A stretch of DNA of 29,243 bases from DATNPX01 sp036702975 (GCA_036702975.1 DATNPX010000052.1:1-29243), one strand, 5' to 3'; counted from the first letter of the stretch, positions 15,575-24,160 are shown. Notes: a model not told the origin generated them from the sequence alone. Program-made: numbers and translations.

Positions 15575-18500
15575 TAGTCCGCACCTCCGCCCCTGGACGC
15601 CTTTCTCTTGACCCAGTTGCTGAAATCATCAACGTAGGCATGCATGATCGGTATGTCAAAAAGACTGAGCAAAGTGCCAATTAGAAGTCCACCGACAATC
15701 ACTGTTCCAAGTGGTGAATAAGCATCCATGCCAGTTTTAGGGAACAGTGCCACTGGCAGCATGACGATGATTGTGATTACTGATGTCATCAAAATCGGTC
15801 TCAAACGAATTGGGCAGGCTTTGATAATGGCTTCGTTCCTGGGCATTCCCTCATGCCTGAAGCGCATGATCTGGTCGATAAGCAAAATCGCAGTGGTAAT
15901 GTCCATGCCGGTCAAAATGATGACTGCCATAATGGATACTGTGGAAAAGGCTTGATGAGCCAACCAAAGGGCTATGAAAACGCCAGCCAATTCCAGAGGC
16001 AGCGAAAAGATCATCTGAAGCGGTTGCAGAAAACCCTTGAACTGACCGACCAGCAGAAGGAATATGAAGACAATCGCCAGTTGCAGCCCTACTAGCAAAC
16101 GCGAAAACGAATCCATCATCTGGGTCATGTCGCCGCGCATCTCGATGGTGTAGCCAGGCGGCCAGTTGAGTTTGGCCATCGCTTTCATCATCACGTCCAT
16201 TGATACGTCCATCGACGGTGGCTCCCCGATGCGGTAGTAGCCCATGACAGTTACGGCTCGCCGCATCTGGTCGTGATTTATTAGCGACGGTGCTTGTCTG
16301 AAATTAAGGCTGGCTATGGTTTTGAGCGGAATCTGTTCACCGCTTGCATTTGATACTTTCATCAAAAGCAGCTCTTGAGGCGTTTTTCTCTGCGGTTCGT
16401 CGTAGCGAACTTGAATCGTCCGTTGTCTGAGATTAGGCAATCTGTAGAACTCATTGGTCAAGGCGCCATTTATGGCGTAGTAAGCTTGATCGGCTACTTG
16501 CTGGGGCGTCAGCCCCACCTCCAACGCACGCCTTTGATCGACTTTGATCTCCCAATCAGGTTTAGACAACGCCCAGTCTGTGGCCACTTGGTGCATACCG
16601 AAAGTGGTCCTGGCGACTTGAGCAACTTGCTCAGCCATCATCGTCACCACTTTCAAATCCGTACCCGTGACGAGAATTGAAATTGGTGCCTGTGAGCTCG
16701 CCATCACATCAGAGCCCATCTCTTTTATCTGCAGTCGCCTTATTCCTGGTATCTGGCTCAATGCATCCGATTGCACGGAGTCGATAATTTGCCAAATCGT
16801 TTTCTTCCGCGCATCTTTGTCGGACAAAGTGATCATGAATGTGGCTGTATTACCCTGCTGCATACTGTAGCCGTTGAAATATGTGCCGCCAGGGTCAACG
16901 CCGACTTCAGACGAAACGTGCTTGATCTCCGGGTGTTTGAGCATCAATTTTTCAACTTGCCGCGTGATGCGTTCGGTTTGCTCGAAGGATGAACCAGCAT
17001 CGGTTTCCAGAACGCCATATGCCTGCCCAACATCGGCAAGAGGCATCATTTCACTGCCGATAAAGTTGTAAAAGGTAAAGCCAATAGCAATCGTGATCAC
17101 GATGCGCGTCATATTTAAGAAGCGATGTTCGAGCATCCACGCCACACAACGCCCATAACGCTCTTCCAGATTGGATAGAAACCCATCGAACGGTAGAAGC
17201 ATGCTTTTCTGTATGGTTCTTTCAATGCGGTTTTTAGGCTCACTCGACAGATCGTGCACACGTAGAATTTTTTCTGCTAATACCGCAGTTAGTGTTAGTG
17301 AAACGAAAAATGACGCCAGCAGTCCAAAGATAATTGGCCAGACAAGCCCGACAAACATTTGCTCTACGATGCCACCACAAAAAAGAAGTGGCACCAGAGC
17401 AAGTATCAACACAAGAGTCGAAGCTGCCACTGCCAGACGCACTTCTGTGATGCCGTCTATCGTTGCTGTGCGTGGGTCTTTGCCCATATGCAAATGTCTT
17501 TCAATTGAGTGAATGTCGATGATCGAATCGTCTACAAGCCGCCCGATCGACAGCAAAAGCCCGATCAAGGTTGAGCTGTTCAGCGTCATTCCAAGCGGTA
17601 TCAGACACAAAATTGCCATCGAAAGCGATATGGGGATCGTGATCATCGAAATCAAAGTGCCGCGCCAGTCGCCGATAAATAGATACACGGCAATACCAGT
17701 CAGAAGGACTGCCACAAGCAACTCTTCCACCATGTTGTTCATCAGGATCTGAACAAAGTCCGAGTTGTCATAGCTGATTTGAAACTCAAGGCTCGGATAC
17801 TCTTTTTTGATTTCCTCGACTTCCTTTGTGATGCCGCGAATAACCTCCGGAGAGCTTGCTGAGGGCTCCTGGATGACGCTGACTTCTATGCCTTCATCAA
17901 TCCGTCCGTCATGCACATGATGGTAGGCTGCCCGCTTCTCCCAAAATGTATCTACGACGCGAGCAACATCTTTGAGATAAACAATACTGTCCGCCGCCGC
18001 TTTAAGCGGGTAATTAGCTACTTGGGACGGATCTTTGGCCAGGGTGTCGACGCGAACAATCGATTCATTTGCTCGATTGGTTATTCTGCCGGCAGGACGT
18101 GCCACATTTTGCTTGTCTAAGGCGTCACGCACATCCAGAATCGACAAACCGTAAGCAGACAATTTGTCACGGTTGGCTAAGACTTGCATCTGGCGCTTGT
18201 AGCCGCCAAAGGTATAAATTGACCAGACGTGCGGAATTCGCTTCAGGCGATTGGTAATTTCATTGTCAGCCAATTCGCGCAGCCTCACCGGGTCCATGGT
18301 TTTAGACGACAGGTTGTAGGTCAAAACCGGCAAGTTCAAGGGGTCGATCGGCAGAACCCATGAGGGTTTCAAATTGGCACCAGTAACTGGCAGATCTGCC
18401 TGCACGACGTTCATCAGTGCTTGCACATCCACCAGCGCCCGCTTCATATCTGTGCCGTAAGGAAACTCAAGCGACACCATCGAGAAGCCTTCTTGGGCAG

Positions 18501-18780
18501 ACGAGCGGATGTAGCGAACACCTTTGATGTCCACCATGCGCTCTTCTATGGGCTTACTGATATAAAGCTCCATGTCCTCGGCCGAAAGACCGGGCTGCAT
18601 GGTGACAATGCCTATCATTGGACTTTCTACATAAGGCATCAGCCTCTTGGGCATATAAAAGCCAATGGCTGCCACTGCTAGTAGTATCACTGCCAAGAAA
18701 AATGCAAACACAGTATAGGGATGATCGATCGACCAAGCCGAAATGTTGAAGTGTTCTTTTGCTGATGGGTCCTGGTTCAT
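15574..18780 (-). CDS. RND-family efflux permease, probably Cu/Ag export
   Basis: 1068-residue inner-membrane pump with twelve predicted TM segments and two large periplasmic loops. The N-terminus (ISAWSIDHPYTVFAFFLAVILL) and the TM4 region GRLVDDSIIDIHSIERHL show the RND fold with an Asp pair for proton relay. The motif differs from both the CzcA (DFGxxVDGAVV) and the classical AcrB (GLVVDDAIVVVENVER) versions. The substrate is inferred from neighbours: an adaptor with a heavy-metal-binding motif, a multicopper oxidase and a MerR regulator suggest Cu(I)/Ag(I), as in CusBA, but the family alone would also allow other substrates. ATGA overlap with the adaptor gene and TAATG overlap with tolC show tight coupling. 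Confidence 0.88.
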   Translation of the reverse strand: MNQDPSAKEHFNISAWSIDHPYTVFAFFLAVILLAVAAIGFYMPKRLMPYVESPMIGIVTMQPGLSAEDMELYISKPIEERMVDIKGVRYIRSSAQEGFSMVSLEFPYGTDMKRALVDVQALMNVVQADLPVTGANLKPSWVLPIDPLNLPVLTYNLSSKTMDPVRLRELADNEITNRLKRIPHVWSIYTFGGYKRQMQVLANRDKLSAYGLSILDVRDALDKQNVARPAGRITNRANESIVRVDTLAKDPSQVANYPLKAAADSIVYLKDVARVVDTFWEKRAAYHHVHDGRIDEGIEVSVIQEPSASSPEVIRGITKEVEEIKKEYPSLEFQISYDNSDFVQILMNNMVEELLVAVLLTGIAVYLFIGDWRGTLISMITIPISLSMAILCLIPLGMTLNSSTLIGLLLSIGRLVDDSIIDIHSIERHLHMGKDPRTATIDGITEVRLAVAASTLVLILALVPLLFCGGIVEQMFVGLVWPIIFGLLASFFVSLTLTAVLAEKILRVHDLSSEPKNRIERTIQKSMLLPFDGFLSNLEERYGRCVAWMLEHRFLNMTRIVITIAIGFTFYNFIGSEMMPLADVGQAYGVLETDAGSSFEQTERITRQVEKLMLKHPEIKHVSSEVGVDPGGTYFNGYSMQQGNTATFMITLSDKDARKKTIWQIIDSVQSDALSQIPGIRRLQIKEMGSDVMASSQAPISILVTGTDLKVVTMMAEQVAQVARTTFGMHQVATDWALSKPDWEIKVDQRRALEVGLTPQQVADQAYYAINGALTNEFYRLPNLRQRTIQVRYDEPQRKTPQELLLMKVSNASGEQIPLKTIASLNFRQAPSLINHDQMRRAVTVMGYYRIGEPPSMDVSMDVMMKAMAKLNWPPGYTIEMRGDMTQMMDSFSRLLVGLQLAIVFIFLLLVGQFKGFLQPLQMIFSLPLELAGVFIALWLAHQAFSTVSIMAVIILTGMDITTAILLIDQIMRFRHEGMPRNEAIIKACPIRLRPILMTSVITIIVMLPVALFPKTGMDAYSPLGTVIVGGLLIGTLLSLFDIPIMHAYVDDFSNWVKRKASRGGGAD

Positions 18781-20741
18781 GGTACGTCTGCATCCACCGA
18801 TATTTCTTCGCCGTTTATCGTTAGATCAATGCGCCACAGACCGCTCATAAAATTTGTTGTAAACACGTAACGACCGCCTGCTTTCTCTTCAGCGCTCAAA
18901 TTAGGCCCCGCCATCGACATAGTAGGCATCGAGGTTTTAGCGTTTACGCTTGCGTGTTCTACGGGCTTGCCTTGTAAGTCTCTCAACAGACAAACAAGGT
19001 TATTTCTGGCATTACCTGAGGTCTCAAGCGTCATTGATACATCAGTGTTTTTGAGTCGGACCTGCTTGCTGAATTTATTGCTCGCATCCAGGCGATTGTC
19101 CTGTACTGCTGAAGCCTCCGGCAGCTTAGCTGGACCGCCATCATCCCAATCGGTTGCTACCACCGGCATGCCATCTTGCAAATTGGCAAAACCGGCATAG
19201 ATAACTGAGTCTCCGGCTTTTACACCCGAAACAATTTCGGTTTCGTTGTCGTTCGACAGACCGACTTCAATATCAGCAAGCTGTGCCGTCATGGAGCTTG
19301 AAGCGGCAGTAGGGACAAGTTCCATGCCACATTTTGGACACTTGCCTGGTTGCGGGCTTTTTACTTCCGGGTGCATTATGCATGTATATTGACTGCCCGA
19401 TTTGTTTGCAGAGCCGCCTTGAGCTTTCCAAACCTGAGCCTTGCCGTTGCGCCAAATAATGGCGCTAGAAGGCACCACCACTGCTTTCTTCTCACCAACG
19501 CTGATGCGCATGACGACGTATTCGCCAGGCAACAATCGGAAGGTGCCTAAGTTTTTGACTGCACTAACGCCATGCAAGCCCAACTTCGGTCCGACGTTAT
19601 CTATCAATGCTTCGACAACAACTGTTTTAGTATTTGGATCGGCGGCAGGGAACAAGGCAGTGACTGACGCCTCGATTTCCTCTTTTGCATCGGCTGCATT
19701 TTTTATGTGCACCCGATTACCTACACTTATTCTGGCAGCGTCCTCTGGAGCCACTTGCGCTTGCACGCGCACCTTTTGCATGTGACTGATTTTCAAAATC
19801 ATCATACCGGGACTGACTGTAACTCCAGGACTGATCAGTCTTTTCGTTACGACACCTGGTGACTGCGCTAGGATGCGCGTATAGCTATTGGTTATCTGCG
19901 CCGTCTGCTGTGCAGCTTGTGCTTCTTTGGCAGCAAACACTATATGACCGACATGGTGAGCTGCCGCCTCGGATGCTGCGAAGGCCGAAAGCCGTGCATT
20001 CTTTGCCTGCGCCAGCTTCGACGTCATCTGTTTTACTTTGGCTTTCGCTTGCTTGAATTTATTTTGTTCATCATCGAATTCTTGCTGCGAAATCACCTGC
20101 GTCTTGAGGAGACTAGCCTCACGCGCGATTTCTGGCGTCCAGTAATCCAAATCGGCTTGGGCTTGTTTCAGCTCTTCTAAAGCGGCATCTTCGGCTGCTT
20201 TGGCTGCATCTAGATCAAATGCCTTTTGCGTCAGCTCCTCTTTAGCAATACTTGAATTGTGTACCGCTGCATCGGCTGCATACTGCGATTCTTGCAGTTT
20301 GGCCGAGTATTCCGAGTTTACAGCCGGGTCTAGTTGAACCAGTAGCTGACCCGGTTTGACCCTGTCACCAGGGTAAACTGGCATTGCCACAATTCGTCCT
20401 GTGATGCGCGGATAAACGTCCTCGTCTTCAAACGCCTGAACTGCTCCGGTATATGTGACTGACGCATCCAGCTCATCTTCTTTAGCAGCAGCAACAGCAA
20501 CGGGAACGGCTCCACGTGTCGGTTTCATGGCAGCCATGTCCATGGCTTGCGACTCGATCACACTCATTTGTCCGGGTTTTTTGAAGTGCTGAACGATGAA
20601 GATGCACGCCAGCACTACGATAACGAGTGAAGTCAAAGACCAAATATTCTTTTTCAGCCATAGACGCACAGGCGAATCGGCGTTTATATCTTGTGCCAAG
20701 TTCTTTATGCTGACTGATACCAGCCAGCCCCCTCTAGACAA
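18777..20741 (-). CDS. RND membrane fusion protein with heavy-metal-binding and YtkA-like domains
   Basis: 654 residues, longer than the usual 350-500. One membrane anchor at about 34-51, then the first lipoyl half (GRIVAMPVYPGDRVKPGQLL, 115-134), a long coiled hairpin (145-285), the second lipoyl half (SPGVVTKRLISPGVTVSPG), and the barrel and proximal domains. Inserted after the barrel is YTCIMHPEV..GKCPKCGMELVP (452-477; C454, C468, C471), the HMBD motif seen in CusB-type adaptors. The C-terminal 95 residues (MPTMSMAGPN..GGRYVFTTNFMSGLWRIDLTI) resemble a YtkA/FixH-like domain, an unusual fusion. The start is uncertain: the TTG at 20741 has no clear Shine-Dalgarno, whereas an AGAGGGGG tract precedes a CTG at 20723 and a TTG at 20699. 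It starts 55 bp after the Cys-rich gene and overlaps the permease by 4 bp. Confidence 0.88.
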   Translation of the reverse strand: MSRGGWLVSVSIKNLAQDINADSPVRLWLKKNIWSLTSLVIVVLACIFIVQHFKKPGQMSVIESQAMDMAAMKPTRGAVPVAVAAAKEDELDASVTYTGAVQAFEDEDVYPRITGRIVAMPVYPGDRVKPGQLLVQLDPAVNSEYSAKLQESQYAADAAVHNSSIAKEELTQKAFDLDAAKAAEDAALEELKQAQADLDYWTPEIAREASLLKTQVISQQEFDDEQNKFKQAKAKVKQMTSKLAQAKNARLSAFAASEAAAHHVGHIVFAAKEAQAAQQTAQITNSYTRILAQSPGVVTKRLISPGVTVSPGMMILKISHMQKVRVQAQVAPEDAARISVGNRVHIKNAADAKEEIEASVTALFPAADPNTKTVVVEALIDNVGPKLGLHGVSAVKNLGTFRLLPGEYVVMRISVGEKKAVVVPSSAIIWRNGKAQVWKAQGGSANKSGSQYTCIMHPEVKSPQPGKCPKCGMELVPTAASSSMTAQLADIEVGLSNDNETEIVSGVKAGDSVIYAGFANLQDGMPVVATDWDDGGPAKLPEASAVQDNRLDASNKFSKQVRLKNTDVSMTLETSGNARNNLVCLLRDLQGKPVEHASVNAKTSMPTMSMAGPNLSAEEKAGGRYVFTTNFMSGLWRIDLTINGEEISVDADVP

Positions 20742-20796
20742 ACACGCTTAAGCAAAGCTGACAGCCAGCTTTGCCCAGATCAGAAGAGGGATATTC

Positions 20797-21192
20797 TTAG
20801 ATTTTTAAGACTCGATAGAAAAGAAACAGCGGTATCTTGGGCGGTCGCCAGCGATCAATTTCAAAATATCTGCGCGAGCAGGTCGCGGCTGTAAAAGCTA
20901 GGCCGATCAAAGAAATCAACGCCGAAACAACGACTTTTAACAGCTCGGGCGTATGCTTGAACACCGAATAGCCCAATGCTTGTGGTTCCGGTTGTCCGCT
21001 GCAACCACAAGATGCAGCCTGCTCATTGCCACTGGTAGCTTTTGTCTCACAGCAAGAATGCGTCTTGCCTGCACAGCATGCCAGAGTCGGACTGGCACAT
21101 GTCTGCGTACCAGCCTGAGCAGCTTGCCCCCAGCCGCCACAACTGGCAGCTACGATGAAGGCAAAAATTAGACAAATAAGCCGCTTGACCAT
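20797..21192 (-). CDS. Small exported Cys-rich membrane protein at the head of the copper operon
   Basis: 131 residues, family not recognised with certainty. The signal or anchor is VKRLICLIFAFIVAAS. It is followed by a Cys-dense segment (CASPTLACCAGKTHSCC, then CGCSG), about ten cysteines within 60 residues and well suited to bind Cu(I) or another soft metal. A second hydrophobic helix (LLKVVVSALISLIGLAF) leads to a basic tail. The ATG at 21192 is preferred to a GTG at 21213 because it starts directly before the signal sequence; Shine-Dalgarno signals are weak for both. It is the first gene of the operon, facing merR. A metal-sequestering or chaperone role is inference. Confidence 0.6.
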   Translation of the reverse strand: MVKRLICLIFAFIVAASCGGWGQAAQAGTQTCASPTLACCAGKTHSCCETKATSGNEQAASCGCSGQPEPQALGYSVFKHTPELLKVVVSALISLIGLAFTAATCSRRYFEIDRWRPPKIPLFLFYRVLKI

Positions 21193-21374
21193 ATTTTTCT
21201 TGCAAGAGTACACGCTTGAGCATTGTACAACACTTGAAAATTGCTTCGCTTACGTCGCCGTCCTCCAGACCGGCAAATCCATTGCCTTTCTTGAATGCAC
21301 GAGTTTCAGTTCGGTTTGATTGTTCTTTCATTGCAACCGATCTGTTTACAACACGCAACTCGACTAAATGCTTC

Positions 21375-21406
21375 TTGACTCTCAAATAGATTGGAGGGTT
21401 TATAGT
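21375..21406 (+). promoter_or_regulatory. MerR-type promoter/operator with 20-bp spacer
   Basis: A -35 TTGACT (21375-21380) and a -10 TATAGT (21401-21406) are separated by 20 bp, the overlong spacing that MerR-family activators need to untwist. The spacer holds an imperfect dyad, ACTCTC and GGAGGGT, centred near 21389. The -10 ends only 6 bp before the merR ATG, so transcription should begin at or beside the start codon. Confidence 0.75.
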
Positions 21407-21412
21407 GACAAT

Positions 21413-21841
21413 ATGAACAAGAAATCTTTAGTTGGCATAGTCGCAAAACAGCTCGGTGTCAGCTCGCAAACAATCCACTGGTACGAGGCACAGGGACTTA
21501 TCTCACCGCCTGAGCGCACTGACAGCGGCTATCGTGTCTATCCGCCCTCTACCATCGAACAGTTGCGGTTCGTCCGCAAGGCTCTAGGTATTGGCTTTTC
21601 TGTCGATGAGATAAGAGCAGTGATCGACGCCAAACGGCAAGGAAATCAGCCCTGCGACATGGTTTTGGCGCTATTGCAAAAGAAAATCGACGATGTTAAC
21701 TCACAAATAGAGACTCTGACTGAAGTCCGCTCAGACTTGCAGCGCCTCCAGAAAAAATGGCTCAAGTCTTCCTCTCATGAGGAGCGCGATGCGGCTTTGA
21801 TTTGTCCTTTGATCGAAGGAATTGATGATCCCGCCGAATAA
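21413..21841 (+). CDS. MerR-family heavy-metal-responsive regulator
   Basis: 142-residue activator. The N-terminal winged helix (LVGIVAKQLGVSSQTIHWYEAQGLISPPERTDSGYRVY) is typical, followed by a long dimerisation helix (about 83-117) and a short metal-binding end. C81 (QPCDMV) aligns with the conserved first Cys of Hg, Zn and Cd sensors; C131 in ALICPLIEG is the only other cysteine, and the usual C-x(7-8)-C loop is not seen, so the metal cannot be assigned. The ATG at 21413 is chosen because the upstream ATG at 21368 would place the promoter inside the gene. It is divergent from the copper operon, which it probably controls together with its own promoter, and lies 25 bp before a DUF4396 gene. 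Confidence 0.85.
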   Translation: MNKKSLVGIVAKQLGVSSQTIHWYEAQGLISPPERTDSGYRVYPPSTIEQLRFVRKALGIGFSVDEIRAVIDAKRQGNQPCDMVLALLQKKIDDVNSQIETLTEVRSDLQRLQKKWLKSSSHEERDAALICPLIEGIDDPAE

Positions 21842-21866
21842 TGAAGTAGTAACGGAGAAAATTAAG

Positions 21867-22355
21867 ATGAATCACTCAAATTCCCAGTCTTGCTGCAACG
21901 ACAACGAAGCAGGACGGCACGCGGCGCCACAACCCAACTCACTGAAGCCCGCATTACATGCCACATTCCACTGTCTGACCGGATGCATGATAGGTGAATT
22001 TATTGGTTTGTCTTTTGGCGTCACCGCTGGACTGGCGCCGATGACGACTATGTTTCTCAGCACGCTCCTTGCTTTCATCTCCGGTTTTTCTCTAACCGTT
22101 TTTCCTTTAATGCGCAATGCGAAACTGAATTTCCATTCGGCAATGAAAGCCATTTGGCTTGGAGAGCTAATTTCCATCGGCATCATGGAACTGGTCATGA
22201 ACAGTGTTGACTATCATATGGGCGGGGTGCGGTCAGGTTCCATCGCCAATCCATTGTTCTGGAAAGCACTGTCGTTCGCAGTGCCAGCAGGTTTTATCGC
22301 TGCTCTTCCGGTCAATGCCATTTTGATCGCTAAGCAAATGAAGAAGTGCCATTAG
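21867..22355 (+). CDS. DUF4396 membrane protein
   Basis: 162 residues. After a Cys-containing start (HSNSQSCCND) comes ALHATFHCLTGCMIGEFIGLSFG, the HxTxHC-xxG-xxxGE signature of DUF4396, then four hydrophobic helices with conserved-looking ELISIGIMELVMN and DYHMGG. The tail ends KKCH. The ATG at 21867 follows GGAG at about 9 nt. It is the second gene of the merR transcript. DUF4396 proteins often occur near copper-handling genes, and the His/Cys content in the first helix suggests metal passage or binding, but function is not established. Confidence 0.8.
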   Translation: MNHSNSQSCCNDNEAGRHAAPQPNSLKPALHATFHCLTGCMIGEFIGLSFGVTAGLAPMTTMFLSTLLAFISGFSLTVFPLMRNAKLNFHSAMKAIWLGELISIGIMELVMNSVDYHMGGVRSGSIANPLFWKALSFAVPAGFIAALPVNAILIAKQMKKCH

Positions 22356-22389
22356 GCTTGAAAAACTCAGTGTCAATGCAAGTACCCGC

Positions 22390-22656
22390 CTATTTGGACT
22401 TTTGCGTACGCAAATACGCATTCAGCAACTCCTCCACGAGCTGCGAGAAATCCTTCTCGGCGTTCGCTTGCAGCAGCGCCAATTTTGTCTGCTTGTACGT
22501 ATCCTTCCTGATGTAGGCTGTCACTTGCTCAAAGGTGGGATCGCTCCTTTTGCCTTTTGGCCTCCCTTTCGACGGCATAACTAACGTTGGCCGCGGCTCT
22601 ATCTCCGCTACGGCTTCATCTTTGGCTGCCTTCAGGACGCTGGCAAATTTGCTCAT
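22390..22656 (-). CDS. Ribbon-helix-helix partition partner (ParB/ParG-type)
   Basis: 88-residue basic protein. A flexible N-terminal half (SKGRPKGKR) is followed by a ribbon-helix-helix-like domain (FEQVTAYIRKDTYKQTKLAL then DFSQLVEELLNAYL). This is the usual architecture of small centromere-binding proteins paired with short ParA ATPases. The ATG overlaps the parA stop by 4 bp. The last codons contain the 14-bp palindrome at 22401-22414, so the protein gene carries a copy of the putative operator. It is presumed to bind DNA as a dimer, repress the par promoter and load ParA. Confidence 0.8.
   Translation of the reverse strand: MSKFASVLKAAKDEAVAEIEPRPTLVMPSKGRPKGKRSDPTFEQVTAYIRKDTYKQTKLALLQANAEKDFSQLVEELLNAYLRTQKSK
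22401..22414. promoter_or_regulatory. par palindrome, downstream copy
   Basis: Perfect palindrome TTTGCGTACGCAAA followed by a further TACGCA half-site at 22415. The surrounding 22 bp (22393-22414) match the copy upstream of parA (23269-23290) at all but one position. It lies inside the 3' end of the RHH gene. Confidence 0.65.
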
Positions 22657-23246
22657 CCGATAAGCTCCTCTGCCACCATGCGGTAATCGATCCAGGCTTC
22701 ATAGGCATTAGGATCGCTAACTTTAGACACTGGCACGCCGCCAAGTGATGCTTTTTGAAATGCCGAGTAACGCCGAATGCTGCGCCTAAACAAAGGCATC
22801 TCTGCTTCCTGCAACGAAGTTCTCGCCTCGTCCCCGTCCTTGGACGGCTTTGGCGGAATTATTGTCAGAAGTATTCGGTATTTGTTGGTGCCAATCGCTT
22901 TAAGGGTTTCGATTGTTTGAGTGAGGGCATCTAAAGCCAGCGCATCCGGCGTGGTTGGAAGCACAAGAAGATCGCAGCCGCCGGCGAGTGCTTCTAGGTC
23001 TTCGCGCTCAGGACGGGCCTCTGTGTCAATGACGATGTGCTCAAAATCCCTGGCGTGCTTTGCCGCCTGACGTTCGTCAATGACTCTGAACGGCAGGCTT
23101 CCCCGTTTTGACCAGTGACTGGCCGATCTGTTCGGGTCGCCATCAATGAGAAGCGTACTGCCCTTCTCTTGCAAGCACGCTGCCAGATGTACGGCGGTGG
23201 TTGTTTTGCCAACCCCGCCTTTGAAACTTGCCACTGTAACTATCAA
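22653..23246 (-). CDS. parA: ParA-family partition ATPase
   Basis: 197-residue short ParA (type Ib-like, no N-terminal DNA-binding domain). The deviant Walker A is KGGVGKTTT (9-17), Walker A' is DGDPNRSASHW and Walker B is HIVIDTEARP; LLVLPTTPDALALDAL follows as usual. The start is a TTG at 23246 with GAGG 5 nt upstream; no ATG exists near the N-terminus, so weak initiation may keep ParA low. It is the first gene of a two-gene operon with the RHH protein. ATP-dependent nucleoid binding would segregate the plasmid at division. Confidence 0.92.
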   Translation of the reverse strand: MIVTVASFKGGVGKTTTAVHLAACLQEKGSTLLIDGDPNRSASHWSKRGSLPFRVIDERQAAKHARDFEHIVIDTEARPEREDLEALAGGCDLLVLPTTPDALALDALTQTIETLKAIGTNKYRILLTIIPPKPSKDGDEARTSLQEAEMPLFRRSIRRYSAFQKASLGGVPVSKVSDPNAYEAWIDYRMVAEELIG

Positions 23247-23268
23247 AATGACCTCGAATTTCTAGCTG

Positions 23269-23306
23269 TTTGGATTTTTGCGTACGCAAACACTCGTGTA
23301 CGCAAG
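23269..23306. promoter_or_regulatory. par palindrome plus half-site upstream of parA
   Basis: TTTGCGTACGCAAA at 23277-23290, then GTACGCAA again at 23297-23304 after 6 bp. It lies in the 71-bp gap between parA and the HTH/coiled-coil gene. It is a likely operator for autoregulation by the RHH protein, or a centromere site, since a second copy stands at the other end of the operon. Confidence 0.65.
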
Positions 23307-23317
23307 TCTCTGAAAAC

Positions 23318-24160
23318 TCAGCTCTCCTGCGCGCCGCCCGGCATAAATAGCTTCTTCCAGAACGACGGCTTCGGTTGCTTAAGTTGTTGGATCTCCTTTT
23401 CTAGTTGCTCAAGTTTCGCCGCGCTCAATGTGGCTTCTTCGGCTTTCTGTTTAAGTCTTTCGTTTTCGGCTTCCAGCGTCTTGGCTTGTTCTTCTCTCAT
23501 TTGCTTCTCGTTGCGTGCTATTTCCAAATCTGACTGGAGTTTTGCAACCTCAGCTTCTTGGGCTTCTTTTTGCGCCGCAAGAGAGGGCATTACTTCCGCC
23601 TCTAGCTTCGCAAGTCGAGCAATTTCGGCTTGCGAAGCCTCTTCTTCGTTCTTCAGGGCTTCGACTTGTTTACGCAGGGCAATGGACTCAAGCTCCTTCA
23701 GTTCGGCTTCTTTTCTTTGATCTTCTGCTTGCTTTTGAAAATCAGGAAGTAACTTAAGTTGCCTATCCTTGTCCTCCAAATCTCTTTGCAACTGGGCGAC
23801 AATAGTCTTTTCCCGACTCAATTGTTCGGAGAACTGTAGGGTAAGCTCACGCACAATGGTGCGCAAAGACGGCTCATCCAGATCATCCCTATCGCCTTCG
23901 ACGGCTTCAGCGTCTACAACTGCGCTGCTATCACCCCCTTGAAATTCTTCTTGTGGTGCCGAGAAATCAAGTTCTTCAAAACTCTTGCCTGGCGATAGCC
24001 GCTCCATGATTTCTTTGTTTGGCCAAACGCGCCACTCGCTCACTCCGTACTGATTAGGTGTGCGCTTTCCTTTTAGCTCGCCGGTGTTCAGGCGGTGTTG
24101 CACCGTCCTCACACTCACCCCTAATGCCTGTGCCGCTTCTTTGACTGTTAGTGTTCTCAC
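23318..24160 (-). CDS. HTH protein with long coiled coil, KfrA-like plasmid segregation/replication factor
   Basis: 280 residues. Positions 1-50 form a MerR/excisionase-type helix-turn-helix (LTVKEAAQALGVSVRTVQHRLNTGELKGKR). An acidic linker follows, then a coiled coil rich in Glu, Lys, Gln and Ala from about 115 to 265, ending in an aromatic/basic tip QPKPSFWKKLFMPG. The layout resembles KfrA-type plasmid proteins (DNA-binding head plus coiled-coil stalk), though I cannot show homology. GTG start at 24160 with AGGA about 10 nt upstream. It is encoded next to parA and directly beside the TTGCG-rich region, which may be its binding target. Confidence 0.7.
   Translation of the reverse strand: MRTLTVKEAAQALGVSVRTVQHRLNTGELKGKRTPNQYGVSEWRVWPNKEIMERLSPGKSFEELDFSAPQEEFQGGDSSAVVDAEAVEGDRDDLDEPSLRTIVRELTLQFSEQLSREKTIVAQLQRDLEDKDRQLKLLPDFQKQAEDQRKEAELKELESIALRKQVEALKNEEEASQAEIARLAKLEAEVMPSLAAQKEAQEAEVAKLQSDLEIARNEKQMREEQAKTLEAENERLKQKAEEATLSAAKLEQLEKEIQQLKQPKPSFWKKLFMPGGAQES

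Noticed and set aside
21047..21385. A minus-strand open frame of 112 codons between merR and the Cys-rich gene, with a gene-like first half (from an ATG at 21331).
   Set aside because: No ribosome-binding site, its second half is the out-of-frame shadow of the Cys-rich gene, and it covers the divergent promoter region.
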